From Mitsuaria sp. 7 (GTDB lineage: Bacteria; Pseudomonadota; Gammaproteobacteria; Burkholderiales; Burkholderiaceae_C), in NCBI RefSeq assembly GCF_001653795.1, contig NZ_CP011514.1:5018727-5082726 (forward strand): a stretch of DNA of 64,000 nucleotides, written 5' to 3'. Within the stretch, counting starts at the first letter, position 1. Each line of letters begins with the position of its first letter. Made by a program: the position numbers and the translations under genes. The notes under the pieces were generated by a model. It made no database searches. It was given only the letters and a program-made list of their open reading frames with translations, and had not been told where the DNA came from. Below are positions 46,171 to 55,083 of the stretch, in pieces.

Positions 46171-47394
46171 ATGCCCTTCGGTTCCTCGCTCTCCCCGCTC
46201 GAATCCTGGCTGCGCGCGTCGCGCACCGACGTTGCACGCCGCCGCTTGATGCAGGCCGGCGCCTCGCTGGTGCTCGCGCCGTGGCTGCTGTCGGCGCACG
46301 CGCAACGGGGCGGTGCTTCAGGGGCGGTGATGCATGTCGGACCCGACCATCCGGTCAAGACACTGGCGGCGGCGGCCTCGCAGGCGAAGGCCGGCATGAC
46401 GATCGAGGTGCAGGCCGGCGACTATGCCGGCGACGTCGCCGTCTGGCCGCAGGACGATCTGACGCTGCGCGCCGTCGGCGGTCGTGCGCGGATGCTGGCC
46501 AAGGGCGCGCATGCGCAAGGCAAGGGCATCTTCGTCACCACCGGCAAGCGGATGACGATCGAAGGCTTCGACTTCGTCGGCGCGCGCGTGCCGGACCGAA
46601 ACGGCGCGGGCATCCGGCTGGAGCGTGGCTCGCTGACCCTGCGCGACTGCCGGTTCCAGGACAACGAGAACGGCCTGCTGGCCGGCAACGACGCGAACAT
46701 CGAGCTGCGCATCGAGTCCTGCGACTTCGGCCCGATCGCACCCGGCGAGGGCCGGACGCACAACTGCTACGTCGGCGCGATCGGCAAGCTGTCGGTGGTG
46801 GCGAGCTACTTCCACCACGGCGCGTCGGGTCATCTGCTGAAGTCGCGCGCGGCCGTGAACCACGTCTTCTACAACCGCCTGACCGACGAGACGGGTCGAG
46901 CGAGCTTCGAACTCGAGTTCCCCAACGGCGGCGTCGCACTGGTGATGGGCAACGTCATCCAGCAGAGTCCGTCGACCGAGAACTACCACCTGATCGCCTA
47001 TGGCAGCGAGGGGCTGTCCAACCGTCGCAACGAGCTGCACCTGATCAACAACACGCTGGTCGACCGCCGTCCGGCCGGCGGCGTGTACCTGCGCATGGCG
47101 CAGCAGGCGCAGAAGCTGCGGCTGATCAACAACCTGCTGTGCGGCAAGCACGAACTGCCGGCGGGAGCGGACCGCGAGCAGCATCACAACTACTTCGTCG
47201 AGCTGGACAGCTTCGTCGACGCGGACCGCTACGACTTCCGGCTGCGGCCGGACTCGCCGCTGATCGGACGCGCCGTGGACGCAGGCGTCGTCGACGGACA
47301 GGTGCTCAAGCCGGTCATGCAATACCAGCATCCGTGCGCGCTCAAGGACGTGCCGGCGGGGACGGCGTATTCGCCGGGGGCGTTTCAGGTTTGA
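46171..47394 (+). CDS. Exported right-handed beta-helix (pectate-lyase-like) protein
   Basis: A 407-residue protein. The N-terminus carries RRRLMQAGASLVLAPWLL then SAHA, a twin-arginine-like signal peptide. The rest is a right-handed parallel beta-helix: a ladder of short strands such as GIRLERGSLTLRDCRFQDNE, NIELRIESCDFG and LHLINNTLVDRR. Such folds occur in pectate lyases and other polysaccharide-binding or -cleaving proteins. No catalytic set could be assigned, so it could be a binding protein. ATG 46171 has GGGAG eight bases upstream; a 30-codon longer form would bury the signal. Confidence 0.75.
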   Translation: MPFGSSLSPLESWLRASRTDVARRRLMQAGASLVLAPWLLSAHAQRGGASGAVMHVGPDHPVKTLAAAASQAKAGMTIEVQAGDYAGDVAVWPQDDLTLRAVGGRARMLAKGAHAQGKGIFVTTGKRMTIEGFDFVGARVPDRNGAGIRLERGSLTLRDCRFQDNENGLLAGNDANIELRIESCDFGPIAPGEGRTHNCYVGAIGKLSVVASYFHHGASGHLLKSRAAVNHVFYNRLTDETGRASFELEFPNGGVALVMGNVIQQSPSTENYHLIAYGSEGLSNRRNELHLINNTLVDRRPAGGVYLRMAQQAQKLRLINNLLCGKHELPAGADREQHHNYFVELDSFVDADRYDFRLRPDSPLIGRAVDAGVVDGQVLKPVMQYQHPCALKDVPAGTAYSPGAFQV

Positions 47395-47398
47395 CCGC

Positions 47399-47596
47399 TC
47401 AATAGGTATAGATCGCGCGCTCACGAGCCTCGGCCATCCTGCGACCGCGGGTGATGTCGATGTCGCGGACGCTCTCGCGGATTGAGGCGTAAACGGCATG
47501 TCGCAGCTGCACCTCCTTTCGAGCCCTTGCTGCGTCCAGCGACACCACGGTGGGTTTCGGCAAGGCCTGTTGCCCGGTCGATTCAAGTTGCTTCAT
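47399..47596 (-). CDS. Small basic protein overlapping the deaminase gene
   Basis: A 65-residue basic, helical protein (SLDAARARKEVQLRHAVYAS, ITRGRRMAEARERAIYTY) of no recognised family. Its ATG lies inside the 3' end of the DcdV-type gene (14-bp overlap), so it is probably translated from the same mRNA. It could be a partner or regulator of the deaminase, but known DcdV/AvcD systems use an RNA inhibitor rather than a protein, so this is only an inference from position. Confidence 0.55.
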   Translation of the reverse strand: MKQLESTGQQALPKPTVVSLDAARARKEVQLRHAVYASIRESVRDIDITRGRRMAEARERAIYTY

Positions 47597-49184
47597 GTTC
47601 AGGAACTCCGTTCGTACGAGAGGGCTTGGACTCGTCGTCGGCGATCAGGCTGCGCTCGCGCAGTGATTCAATGACAAGCGACTCAAGCACGGGCAAAGCG
47701 GCCAAGCTCTTCTCCAGTTTCGGTGTGGCGGCGATCGACGGGATCTGCAGAAGCTTGCCTGCCCTTTTCCGAGAGTTGGGCGCCATCTTGAAGAGGCTCA
47801 GGAAACGCATGGGTGCCACGCCGTCATAAGGAATCAGCTTCACCTTGCCTGGCTGGTCCGATTCCGTCATCGCGTCGGCATGCAGCTTGACGGCGAGACT
47901 CTTCTTGTACGGCTCGATGAAGTGGATCTCCCGGATGCCAGCCGCCACCAGATGACGGGCGCAGGCATGGCAGGGATAGGTGGTCACGAAGATCGCCCCT
48001 CCTCGAACCCGTTCGCCTGTCTGGCGCAATGCGGTCAGGAGAGCGTGCATTTCCGCGTGGATCGCTCGCGAAAACTCGACCAGACCACGCAGCTTCTTGT
48101 TGTTCGCGACCACTTCCGTCGCCCGCTGGTGCTCACCATCCTTGATCAACGGCGCTAGAGCATCGACCACGTGCGCAGCGAACAGGCTCTTCTCCTCGTC
48201 GTTGTGGCACTTCTCGCCGAAGTTCCAGCAACGCTTGTCGCGCGCGCCGCTCGGGTCGGACGCGAGGTCGGTGACGTAGAGGTCCCCGAAGGGACGGGGC
48301 ACGTCATTCCATCCGATCGCAAGCACCTCACCGGATTCATCCGTGACGGCCGCTCCCACCTGCCGCGACAAGCATGCCGAATTGCCTGCGGCGGAGGCCG
48401 CCGCATACATGGCCGTCTCGCTGCGGGTCGGCGTGATGACCCGCGATCCCAGCACGAGATGCAGGAACCGTTCAACACGGGTGCGAAGTTGCGACTCCGT
48501 GTAGGAGTCCATGCGCAGGAAGAAGTCGCATCGGGAAAAGGTCTGCTCCACCGATTGCCCAACGGCCACCTCCTCGCCCGATTCCCGATCCATCAGCGCC
48601 GCGATATCGGAGATCTCCAGCCCCTCGGCCTTCAACAGGACCTCGCGATCGGACAAGGGAGAGTGCACGCCGATGACGTAGAGCAGCTCCCGGTACACCG
48701 TCCGCAGCAGATCAAGCTCCTGCGGGCTCTTGATGGAGTCGATGATGTGGCAGATGCGACGCGCCCCAGGATCAGGGTTGCCGCCGGCGATGGCGGTCCT
48801 CCCGCGACCGTAGCGGATGTCGTTGACGGCGAGTTCGGCAAGGACGCTCACTCCGAATTCGGTGCGCATCTGGCTTCCATACTCAATCAAGGCACTGCGT
48901 CGTTCTGCTGGCCGCCGCGGAAGCACCTGCCCTTGACGTGCCGCGAAGTCTTGGACGTACTGGTCCACCCGAAGGACCACCGTCTCGTAACCGAACACAT
49001 CGCGAAGCACCTGATCCAACTTGCGCGCGACGTCGTTCATGGGCGAGCCAATGGGCCCGCACAGGGCGATGACCAGTTCCTCCGTGTGCGTCGAATCAAT
49101 CCTTTCCTTCGCTGTCAGGTGTTCGAAGCGCATCTGACCAAGCTGGGCGGCGGGCGGGGTCACGACTTTCAATTGCGAGTTCAT
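47583..49184 (-). CDS. dcdV: Anti-phage dCTP/dCMP deaminase, DcdV/AvcD-type
   Basis: A 533-residue two-domain protein. The N-terminal P-loop-kinase-like domain (~35-250) has a degenerate nucleotide loop, LVIALCGPIGSPMND. The C-terminal deoxycytidylate deaminase domain (~255-470) has the zinc/catalytic HAE (H376-E378) and YPCHAC (C405, C408). This architecture is that of DcdV/AvcD, which deplete dCTP/dCMP during phage infection. Housekeeping dCMP deaminases lack the kinase-like half. ATG 49184 has GGAG at good spacing; a GTG at 49244 in frame is the alternative. It is divergent from rlmJ, and a small gene overlaps its 3' end. Confidence 0.9.
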   Translation of the reverse strand: MNSQLKVVTPPAAQLGQMRFEHLTAKERIDSTHTEELVIALCGPIGSPMNDVARKLDQVLRDVFGYETVVLRVDQYVQDFAARQGQVLPRRPAERRSALIEYGSQMRTEFGVSVLAELAVNDIRYGRGRTAIAGGNPDPGARRICHIIDSIKSPQELDLLRTVYRELLYVIGVHSPLSDREVLLKAEGLEISDIAALMDRESGEEVAVGQSVEQTFSRCDFFLRMDSYTESQLRTRVERFLHLVLGSRVITPTRSETAMYAAASAAGNSACLSRQVGAAVTDESGEVLAIGWNDVPRPFGDLYVTDLASDPSGARDKRCWNFGEKCHNDEEKSLFAAHVVDALAPLIKDGEHQRATEVVANNKKLRGLVEFSRAIHAEMHALLTALRQTGERVRGGAIFVTTYPCHACARHLVAAGIREIHFIEPYKKSLAVKLHADAMTESDQPGKVKLIPYDGVAPMRFLSLFKMAPNSRKRAGKLLQIPSIAATPKLEKSLAALPVLESLVIESLRERSLIADDESKPSRTNGVPEHEAT

Positions 49185-49240
49185 GCAGATCTCCGGCGAC
49201 AACAGACCGAAATCCTGCGCCCGTTCCGGAGGGTCGAATT

Positions 49241-49294
49241 TCACCCAGCCTCGATGCCGTCGCGAATCCGCGACGGGCTCTCCTGCACATTCAT
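49241..49294 (-). promoter_or_regulatory. Leader with hairpin and 17-codon uORF before the deaminase gene
   Basis: Upstream of the deaminase a small frame starts ATG at 49294 and ends TGA at 49241, encoding MNVQESPSRIRDGIEAG. Inside it is a perfect hairpin CCGTCGCG-AATC-CGCGACGG (49257-49276). Its stop overlaps the alternative GTG start of the deaminase (GTGA). In characterised DcdV/AvcD loci an RNA encoded just upstream holds the enzyme inactive, so this hairpin leader is a candidate counterpart. This is inference. Confidence 0.35.
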
Positions 49295-49375
49295 GGGTCC
49301 GTTGAGGGCCCGATGCCTTGGATTTGCTACCCCCGTGGGGGGAACGACAGCCGGGGGCGCGCTACAGTCCTGCCC

Positions 49376-50230
49376 ATGCTCGCTTACCGACACGCCTTCC
49401 ACGCCGGCAATCACGCCGACGTGCTCAAACACCTGGTATTGGCCGAGGTCCTCCGCTACATGGCGGAAAAGGACAAGCCCTACACCCTGGTGGACACCCA
49501 TGCCGGCGCCGGCGGCTACGCCCTCGACGGCCGCTATGCCCAGAAGAACGCCGAGCACGCCGGCGGCATCGCCGCGCTCTATTCGCGCAAGGACCTGCCC
49601 GGGCCGCTGCAGCAGTACGTGCAGCTGGTGCACGACTTCAACCCCGGCAAGAAGCTGGAGCAGTACCCCGGCTCGCCCGCCATCGCGCGCATGCTGATGC
49701 GCTTCGACGACCGTCTGCGCTGCTACGAGCTGCACGGCACCGATCACCGCATCCTCGCCAGCTACCTCGAAGACCGCGCCAACACGCAGGTCCTGCAGCA
49801 GGACGGCTTCGCGTCGCTGAAGGCGGAACTGCCGCCGCCGTCCCGGCGCGGCGTCGTGCTGATGGACCCGTCCTACGAGATCAAGGCCGACTACGGCAAG
49901 GTCATCGCCGCGCTGCGCGAAGGTCTGCAGCGCTTCGCCGACGGCACGATCGCGATCTGGTATCCGCAGCTGCAGACCGTCGAATCCGCGCAGCTCGTCC
50001 AGCGCCTGAAGTCGGCCTGCGAGCCCATCGCGAAGAAGGGCTGGCTGCACGTGCGCCTCACCGTCACGCAAGCCGACGAACGGGGCTTCGGCATGATGGG
50101 CAGCGGCATGTTCGTCGTGAATCCGCCCTTCGTGCTCCACGACAAGCTGGCCGAATGCCTACCCACGCTGGTGGACACGCTCGGCCAGTACGACGACGCC
50201 AACTACCTGCTGGAACAGCAGACCGCCTGA
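49376..50230 (+). CDS. rlmJ: 23S rRNA (adenine-2030-N6) methyltransferase
   Basis: Methylates A2030 of 23S rRNA using S-adenosylmethionine. The 284-residue length matches E. coli RlmJ (280). It starts MLAYRHAFHAGNHADVLKHL, the RlmJ hallmark; the SAM-binding region is VDTHAGAGGY and the N6-adenine motif IV is VLMDPSYE. GFGMMGSGMFVVNPPF is also conserved. The ATG at 49376 is chosen over upstream in-frame codons because RlmJ begins exactly there. It is divergent from the deaminase gene. Confidence 0.96.
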   Translation: MLAYRHAFHAGNHADVLKHLVLAEVLRYMAEKDKPYTLVDTHAGAGGYALDGRYAQKNAEHAGGIAALYSRKDLPGPLQQYVQLVHDFNPGKKLEQYPGSPAIARMLMRFDDRLRCYELHGTDHRILASYLEDRANTQVLQQDGFASLKAELPPPSRRGVVLMDPSYEIKADYGKVIAALREGLQRFADGTIAIWYPQLQTVESAQLVQRLKSACEPIAKKGWLHVRLTVTQADERGFGMMGSGMFVVNPPFVLHDKLAECLPTLVDTLGQYDDANYLLEQQTA

Positions 50231-50374
50231 TCACCCTCCGCGCGCCGATGCGCGCTCGCACGAAGTCCTGGTTGGGAGCGGCGGATGCCGGTGCCCCCGG
50301 GAGCGAATTCCGAGCGGCGAGGAGGAGATTGAGCGGACGGGGGCACCGGCATCCGCTGCGATCGCCGTCCTCGT

Positions 50375-51016
50375 TCAATGCCCGACGGTGAACCGACGAC
50401 GGATGTGCTGCGGGCGTTCCAGCTCGTCGACGATGGCGACTGCCAGGTCGGCCGTCGAGATGTGTGCCGGGCCGTCGGCGTCCATCACTGGCGTGTCGAG
50501 GCTGACGCGGTAGCTGCCGCGGCGCTCGCCCGGTTCCAGGTGCGGCGCGGGCGACAGGAAAGTCCAGTCGAGCGACGACTCCAGGCGGATCAGGTTCAGC
50601 GCTTCGCGTGCGGCCAGGGCGCCCTGCTTCCATTGGTCCGGGAACTCCGGCAGGTCCACGATCTGCACGCCGGGCGCCGCGTACAGGCTGCCGGCGCCGC
50701 CGACCACCAGCAGACGCTTCACGCCGGCGCGCTTCACGCCGTCGTAGATCGCGCGGGTGCCTTCCAGGAACTCGGTGTGGATGTCCGGCACCGACCAGCC
50801 CGGGTTGTAGGCGTTGACGACCGCGTCGACGCCTTCCACGGCGGCGGCGACCTGCTCCGACTGCTTCGCGTCCGCCTTCACCACGGTCAGGCCGGAACGG
50901 GCCTCCAGCTTGGCCGGATCGCGCGCCAGGGCGACGACCTCATGACCGCGGGACAGCAGTTCCTTGAGCACTTCCTTGCCGACAAAGCCGGTCGGTCCGA
51001 TCAGGGCGACTTTCAT
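50375..51016 (-). CDS. NAD(P)-binding oxidoreductase, NmrA/YwnB-like atypical SDR
   Basis: A 213-residue Rossmann-fold protein. MKVALIGPTGFVGKEVLKEL gives the dinucleotide-binding loop, followed by DAKQSEQVAAAVEGVDAVVN. It has the single-domain size of the YwnB/atypical SDR group with no clear Tyr-x3-Lys catalytic pair, so it may sense rather than reduce. It is divergent from the LysR gene at 51166 and probably controlled by it. Substrate unknown. Confidence 0.85.
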   Translation of the reverse strand: MKVALIGPTGFVGKEVLKELLSRGHEVVALARDPAKLEARSGLTVVKADAKQSEQVAAAVEGVDAVVNAYNPGWSVPDIHTEFLEGTRAIYDGVKRAGVKRLLVVGGAGSLYAAPGVQIVDLPEFPDQWKQGALAAREALNLIRLESSLDWTFLSPAPHLEPGERRGSYRVSLDTPVMDADGPAHISTADLAVAIVDELERPQHIRRRFTVGH

Positions 51017-51084
51017 GAGAATTCCTTTCGAGGGGTTCCGGGGAGGCCGGGGATTTCCGGGAAGCGACAGGGTGTCGCGATGAA

Positions 51085-51160
51085 GTGAACTGTAGAAACT
51101 TCACAATCTCCGCAGAAGTCCTCAGAATCCGACTCCATTCTTTAGACGATCTTCACAATC
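51085..51160. promoter_or_regulatory. LysR-type operator region
   Basis: The divergent region holds GTGAA-N10-TTCAC (51085-51104) and a 10-bp direct repeat CTTCACAATC at 51099-51108 and 51151-51160. It is AT-rich compared with its surroundings. Repeated half-sites between a LysR gene and a divergent target gene are typical autoregulatory sites. Confidence 0.5.
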
Positions 51161-51165
51161 CCCCG

Positions 51166-52092
51166 ATGCTGGACCAACTCCGCCGGATGGCCGTGCTGGC
51201 GACCGTCGTCGAACAGGGCAGCCTGGTCGCCGCGGCGCGACAGCTCCAGACCACGACCTCCGCCGTCAGCCAGCAGCTGCGCGCGCTGGAGCGCGACATG
51301 GGCGTGACGCTGCTGCACCGCTCGACCCGCCGCATCGGCCTGACGCCCGCCGGCGAACGCTTTGTGCAGGGCTGCCAGGCGATGCTCGCCGCTGCGCGCG
51401 ACGCGCAGACCCAGCTCCACCACCTGCGCGACGCGCCGGAAGGCGAGCTGCGCATCAGCGCGCCCGTCGGCGCGGCGCGGCAGATCGGACCGGCGCTGGC
51501 GCCGCTGCTGTCGGCGAACCCGGGGATGAGCCTGCACCTGGAGGTCGACGACGGTTTCACCGACCTCGTCGCCAAGCGCATCGACCTGGCCGTGCGCTTC
51601 GGCCGGCTGCCCGACAGCAACTGGGTCGCGCAGCGCATCGGCCAGCGCACGGTCGGGCTCTACGCCGCGCCGGCCTACCTCGCGCGACGCGGCGTCCCCA
51701 CCTCGATGTCGGACCTGACGCGGCACGACTGGGTGTTCCTGCGCTCGGACACCGGCGCGATCCGGAACCTCTCGTTGGTCGGTCCCGATGGCCGCGAGGA
51801 AGTGCTGCGGGTCCATCCGCGCGCGAGCAGCAACAACCAGCTCAGCCTGCAGCAGTTCTGCGAGGCCGGCGTCGGGCTGGCGTTCCTCAGCGCGGAGGAC
51901 GTCGAGGAGTCGCAGACGCAAGGCCGCCTGCTGCCGCTGCTGCCGGGCTGGTCGCTGCCGATGCTCCCGGTCTACGTGATGACGCCGCAGCGCGATGCGC
52001 AGCCGGCCAAGGTCCGGCACGCGATTGAAGCGCTCGCCCACGCGTTTGCCGGCGCGACAACGACCAGAAGCGACCAGGAGCGACCCGGATGA
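51166..52092 (+). CDS. LysR-family transcriptional regulator (CrgA-like)
   Basis: A 308-residue LysR regulator. The HTH reads LRRMAVLATVVEQGSLVAAA then ARQLQTTTSAVSQQLRALER, and the effector domain contains GELRISAPVGAARQIGPALA, typical of the CrgA/DmlR group. ATG 51166 starts the conserved helix. It probably controls the divergent oxidoreductase gene and itself through the repeats at 51085-51160. Its TGA overlaps the ATG of the AraC gene (ATGA). Confidence 0.92.
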   Translation: MLDQLRRMAVLATVVEQGSLVAAARQLQTTTSAVSQQLRALERDMGVTLLHRSTRRIGLTPAGERFVQGCQAMLAAARDAQTQLHHLRDAPEGELRISAPVGAARQIGPALAPLLSANPGMSLHLEVDDGFTDLVAKRIDLAVRFGRLPDSNWVAQRIGQRTVGLYAAPAYLARRGVPTSMSDLTRHDWVFLRSDTGAIRNLSLVGPDGREEVLRVHPRASSNNQLSLQQFCEAGVGLAFLSAEDVEESQTQGRLLPLLPGWSLPMLPVYVMTPQRDAQPAKVRHAIEALAHAFAGATTTRSDQERPG

Positions 52093-52940
52093 CCGATGAC
52101 CACTGGATCCAGCTGCGACGCGATCCGCGCACCGGCATCGAGACCGTGCGCGCGCATTTCACCGGCCACGCCTACGACCCGCATGGCCACGACGAGCTGC
52201 TGATCGGCATCACCCAGCAAGGGGTGCAGCGCTTCCGCTGCCAGCGAGCGCTGCACACGAGCACGCCCGGCCGCGCGATCCTGATCGAGCCGGGCGCGGT
52301 GCACGACGGCCATGCGCCGGAAGAGACCGGTTTCACCTACGCGATGCTCTATCTGCCGCAGGACTGGACGACGCGCTTGCTGGCGCAGCACGGGCTCGGC
52401 GGGTTGTCCGCCATCCAGCCGGCGTTCCGCGACACGCTCGCGGACGATCCGCGCCTCTTCACCGCGATCGAGGCGGCCTTCGACGCGCTCCACGCCGGTG
52501 AAGCGCGTCTGGGCTGCGACCAGACGCTCGACCGCCTGATGGGGCTGCTGGCCCGGCATGTCGATGTCTCGGACCAGCCGATGCGAGGAGACTCGTCCCG
52601 GCTGGCGGAGCGCGCCCGCGAGTTCCTCCATGACCGGATGGCCTGGGACGTCGGGCTCGACGATTTGGTCGCCCACACGGGGATGGACCGCTTCCGGCTG
52701 ACGCGGCAGTTCAAGCAGTCCTTCGGCCAGTCGCCCCACGCCTACCTCGTGAGTCTGCGGCTGCGCGCGGCACGGGCGCTGCTGGCGCGCGGCCACCGGC
52801 CGTCCGAGGTCGCGACCGAGGTCGGCTTCTCCGACCAGAGCCACCTGGGACGCTGGTTCCAGCGCGCCTACCGCCTCACGCCGGCCGACTACCGCCGCCG
52901 CTGCACAAACCTTCTAGACCGGGACCCGGGGCCGACGTGA
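52089..52940 (+). CDS. AraC-family transcriptional regulator
   Basis: A 283-residue AraC-type regulator with an N-terminal cupin sensing domain (HAYDPHGHDELLIGITQQGV, ILIEPGAVHDGHAPEE) and a C-terminal double HTH (WDVGLDDLVAHTGMDRFRLT, PSEVATEVGFSDQSHLGRWF). This layout is common in AraC regulators that sit next to a DUF2000 or LysE-type gene. Translation is coupled to the LysR gene upstream. The DUF2000 gene 40 bp downstream is its probable target or partner. Confidence 0.92.
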   Translation: MTDDHWIQLRRDPRTGIETVRAHFTGHAYDPHGHDELLIGITQQGVQRFRCQRALHTSTPGRAILIEPGAVHDGHAPEETGFTYAMLYLPQDWTTRLLAQHGLGGLSAIQPAFRDTLADDPRLFTAIEAAFDALHAGEARLGCDQTLDRLMGLLARHVDVSDQPMRGDSSRLAERAREFLHDRMAWDVGLDDLVAHTGMDRFRLTRQFKQSFGQSPHAYLVSLRLRAARALLARGHRPSEVATEVGFSDQSHLGRWFQRAYRLTPADYRRRCTNLLDRDPGPT

Positions 52941-52980
52941 CGATGCGGGCTTCGCAGTTGAAGCACGCCGTGCGACGCCC

Positions 52981-53388
52981 ATGTTTGATACGAAAGTGGC
53001 TCTCATCGTCCGGAACGACCTGGCGACCTGGCAGCGGCTGAACGTGACCGCCTTCCTCGCGACGGGGGTCGCGGCCGCCGCGCCCGAGGCGATCGGCGAG
53101 CCCTACGTCGACGCGCTCGGACGCCGTTATGCAGCCATGCTGGGCCAGCCGATGATGGTCTTCGAAGCCGACCTCGCCGGCCTGCAGGCCGCGCATCGCA
53201 AGGGGCTTGAGCACGACCTGACCCTGGTGCCCTACGTCCACGCGATGTTCTCGACCGGCCACGACGAGGCCAACCGCGCCGCCTTCCTCGCGGAGGACGC
53301 CGAGCGGCCCGACCTCGTCGGGCTGGCGCTGCGGGGACCGAAGAAGGCCGTGGACAAGGCGATCAAGGGTCTTTCGCTGCACCGCTGA
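52981..53388 (+). CDS. DUF2000 family protein
   Basis: A 135-residue DUF2000 protein, a family with a peptidyl-tRNA-hydrolase-2-like fold and unknown activity. It starts FDTKVALIVRNDLATWQRLN then VTAFLATG, the family signature, and contains PMMVFEADLAGLQAAHRKGL. It is cytoplasmic. DUF2000 genes often accompany AraC regulators, and here it follows one by 40 bp in the same direction. Confidence 0.88.
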   Translation: MFDTKVALIVRNDLATWQRLNVTAFLATGVAAAAPEAIGEPYVDALGRRYAAMLGQPMMVFEADLAGLQAAHRKGLEHDLTLVPYVHAMFSTGHDEANRAAFLAEDAERPDLVGLALRGPKKAVDKAIKGLSLHR

Positions 53389-53466
53389 CCGCCGCGCCGA
53401 CCGCACCGCAGACAGCCTCTCGGTTGTCCGCATGCCGCCGTCACGGCGCGCCGCTACATTGGCGCC

Positions 53467-54141
53467 ATGCAACTGAGTCAAGCCGCCTGGGCCCGCATCG
53501 TCCCGTTCGCCCTCTTCATGCTGCTGCTGGCGCTGCGGGGCGCCCTGCCCGAGCAGAACGCCCTGGGCCTCGATCCGCGCTGGATCTACGCGCTGAACCT
53601 CGTGGTGGTCGGCGGCGCGCTGGCGTGGTTCTGGCGCGGCTACGGCGAATTCGACCGGCAGAACCGGCCTCGCCTCGGCGAGGCCGCGTTGAGCGTCGCC
53701 GTCGGGCTGATCGTCTTCGGCTTGTGGATCAACCTCGACGCGCCGTGGATGCAGCTCGGCGAGGCCACCGCCGCCTTCGTGCCGATGACGGCGGACGGCC
53801 GCGTGGACTGGCCGCTGATCGCGATCCGCTGGCTGGGCGCGACGCTGCTGGTGCCGGTGATGGAGGAACTGTTCTGGCGCAGCTTCCTGATGCGCTGGAT
53901 CTCGAGCCCGCAGTTCGAGACCGTCGATCCGCGCGCGGCCGGTCTGCGGGCGCTGGTGCTCTCGACCTTCGTCTTCATGCTCGCGCACACGCTGTGGCTG
54001 GCGGCCATCGTGGCCGGCGCGGCCTACGCGTGGCTCTACATCCGTACCGGCAAGCTGTGGTGCGCCGTCATCGCGCATGCGGTGACGAACGGCGTGCTGG
54101 GCATCTGGGTCGTCTACAGCGGGCGGTGGGAGTTCTGGTGA
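53467..54141 (+). CDS. CAAX prenyl protease-related (CPBP-family) membrane protein
   Basis: A 224-residue membrane protein of the CPBP/Abi intramembrane metalloprotease group, resembling the 'CAAX prenyl protease-related' subfamily. The first conserved block is VMEELFWRSFLMRWI (Glu-Glu and Arg ligand region), the second FMLAHTLWLAAI and the third VIAHAVTNGVLGIWV with metal-binding His. About six hydrophobic segments are present. Related proteins are linked to exosortase loci elsewhere, but no exosortase gene is seen here. Substrate unknown. Confidence 0.88.
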   Translation: MQLSQAAWARIVPFALFMLLLALRGALPEQNALGLDPRWIYALNLVVVGGALAWFWRGYGEFDRQNRPRLGEAALSVAVGLIVFGLWINLDAPWMQLGEATAAFVPMTADGRVDWPLIAIRWLGATLLVPVMEELFWRSFLMRWISSPQFETVDPRAAGLRALVLSTFVFMLAHTLWLAAIVAGAAYAWLYIRTGKLWCAVIAHAVTNGVLGIWVVYSGRWEFW

Positions 54142-54156
54142 AGCGCCCGTCGCCGC

Positions 54157-54921
54157 TCAGCGCTTGAGCGCCTTCGTGACGGCCGCAGGCCGCTGCAGGT
54201 GCTTGAAGCGCTCGAACAGCCAGCAGCGCATGCCCATCACGAGCGTGAACTGGCGCTTCTCCTCGTCGGGCAGCTTCTGATCGAGCAGGTGCTGGCGCGC
54301 GAAATCCTCGGCGACGCGCTGAAGCCGGTCGCGCAGCTCCCGCGCCATGCCGGGGCTGAGTTGGCCGTGGACCAGCATCAGCAGTTCCGCGTCGTTGTCG
54401 AAACCACCGGCGAAGAAGTCCTGCATGACGTTCTCGCGGAAGAAGGCCATCACCGGGCCTTGCGGCCGCCAGCGGAAGGTCTTGGCGACCTGCAGCCGGT
54501 AGCGGTTCAACGGCCGCAGTTCGATGATGCCGAGCCGGTCCAGCTGCGCGAGCGCGCGCGTCACGTCCGGCTCGCCCATGCGGTAGGTCGCGACGATCTG
54601 CTCGAAGCTCCATTGACTCAGGCAGCAGATGGCCGTCAGCAGCAGCTTCTCATCGGCGACGACCTCGCGCTCCTGCTGCAGCGTCAACTCGCTGCGCAGC
54701 GAGGTCGACTTGGCCAGGCGCTGCGACAGCTCCGCGAAATCGGTCTTCAGCACGCGGCAGATCTCGTCGATCCGCGACAGCGGCATCTCGCCGCCCGAGG
54801 CGAACATGCGCTTCACGCTGGACTCGGACAGGTCCAGCGCCGTCGCCAGCTGCGCGTAGCTGATGCCGGATTGCTTCAGCTCGGCCTTGATGAGATCGAT
54901 GAGGGATTGCGTGCTCGCCAT
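54157..54921 (-). CDS. XRE-family helix-turn-helix regulator
   Basis: A 254-residue protein with an N-terminal XRE-type HTH (~8-60; SGISYAQLATALDLSESSVK, MPLSRIDEICRVLKTDFAEL) and a longer C-terminal region with a winged-helix-like stretch (WSFEQIVATYRMGEPDVTRA). ATG 54921 begins the HTH. The upstream in-frame extension is not conserved-looking. It lies on the chromosome side of the accessory region that follows. Target unknown. Confidence 0.85.
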   Translation of the reverse strand: MASTQSLIDLIKAELKQSGISYAQLATALDLSESSVKRMFASGGEMPLSRIDEICRVLKTDFAELSQRLAKSTSLRSELTLQQEREVVADEKLLLTAICCLSQWSFEQIVATYRMGEPDVTRALAQLDRLGIIELRPLNRYRLQVAKTFRWRPQGPVMAFFRENVMQDFFAGGFDNDAELLMLVHGQLSPGMARELRDRLQRVAEDFARQHLLDQKLPDEEKRQFTLVMGMRCWLFERFKHLQRPAAVTKALKR

Positions 54922-55083
54922 GGGGGCGGACGTTAGCGCAGTTCCGAACCATTCAAGCCCGCCGGTACACCTCTCGCCGCCCCCTGCAAAAGCTTGCACA
55001 TATCGAATTCCACGGCGTTCGCCCTGTTTCACTGCCGAAGTCAGCGCTCTATACTCAACCCACTTAGATTCCATTTAGATGCT

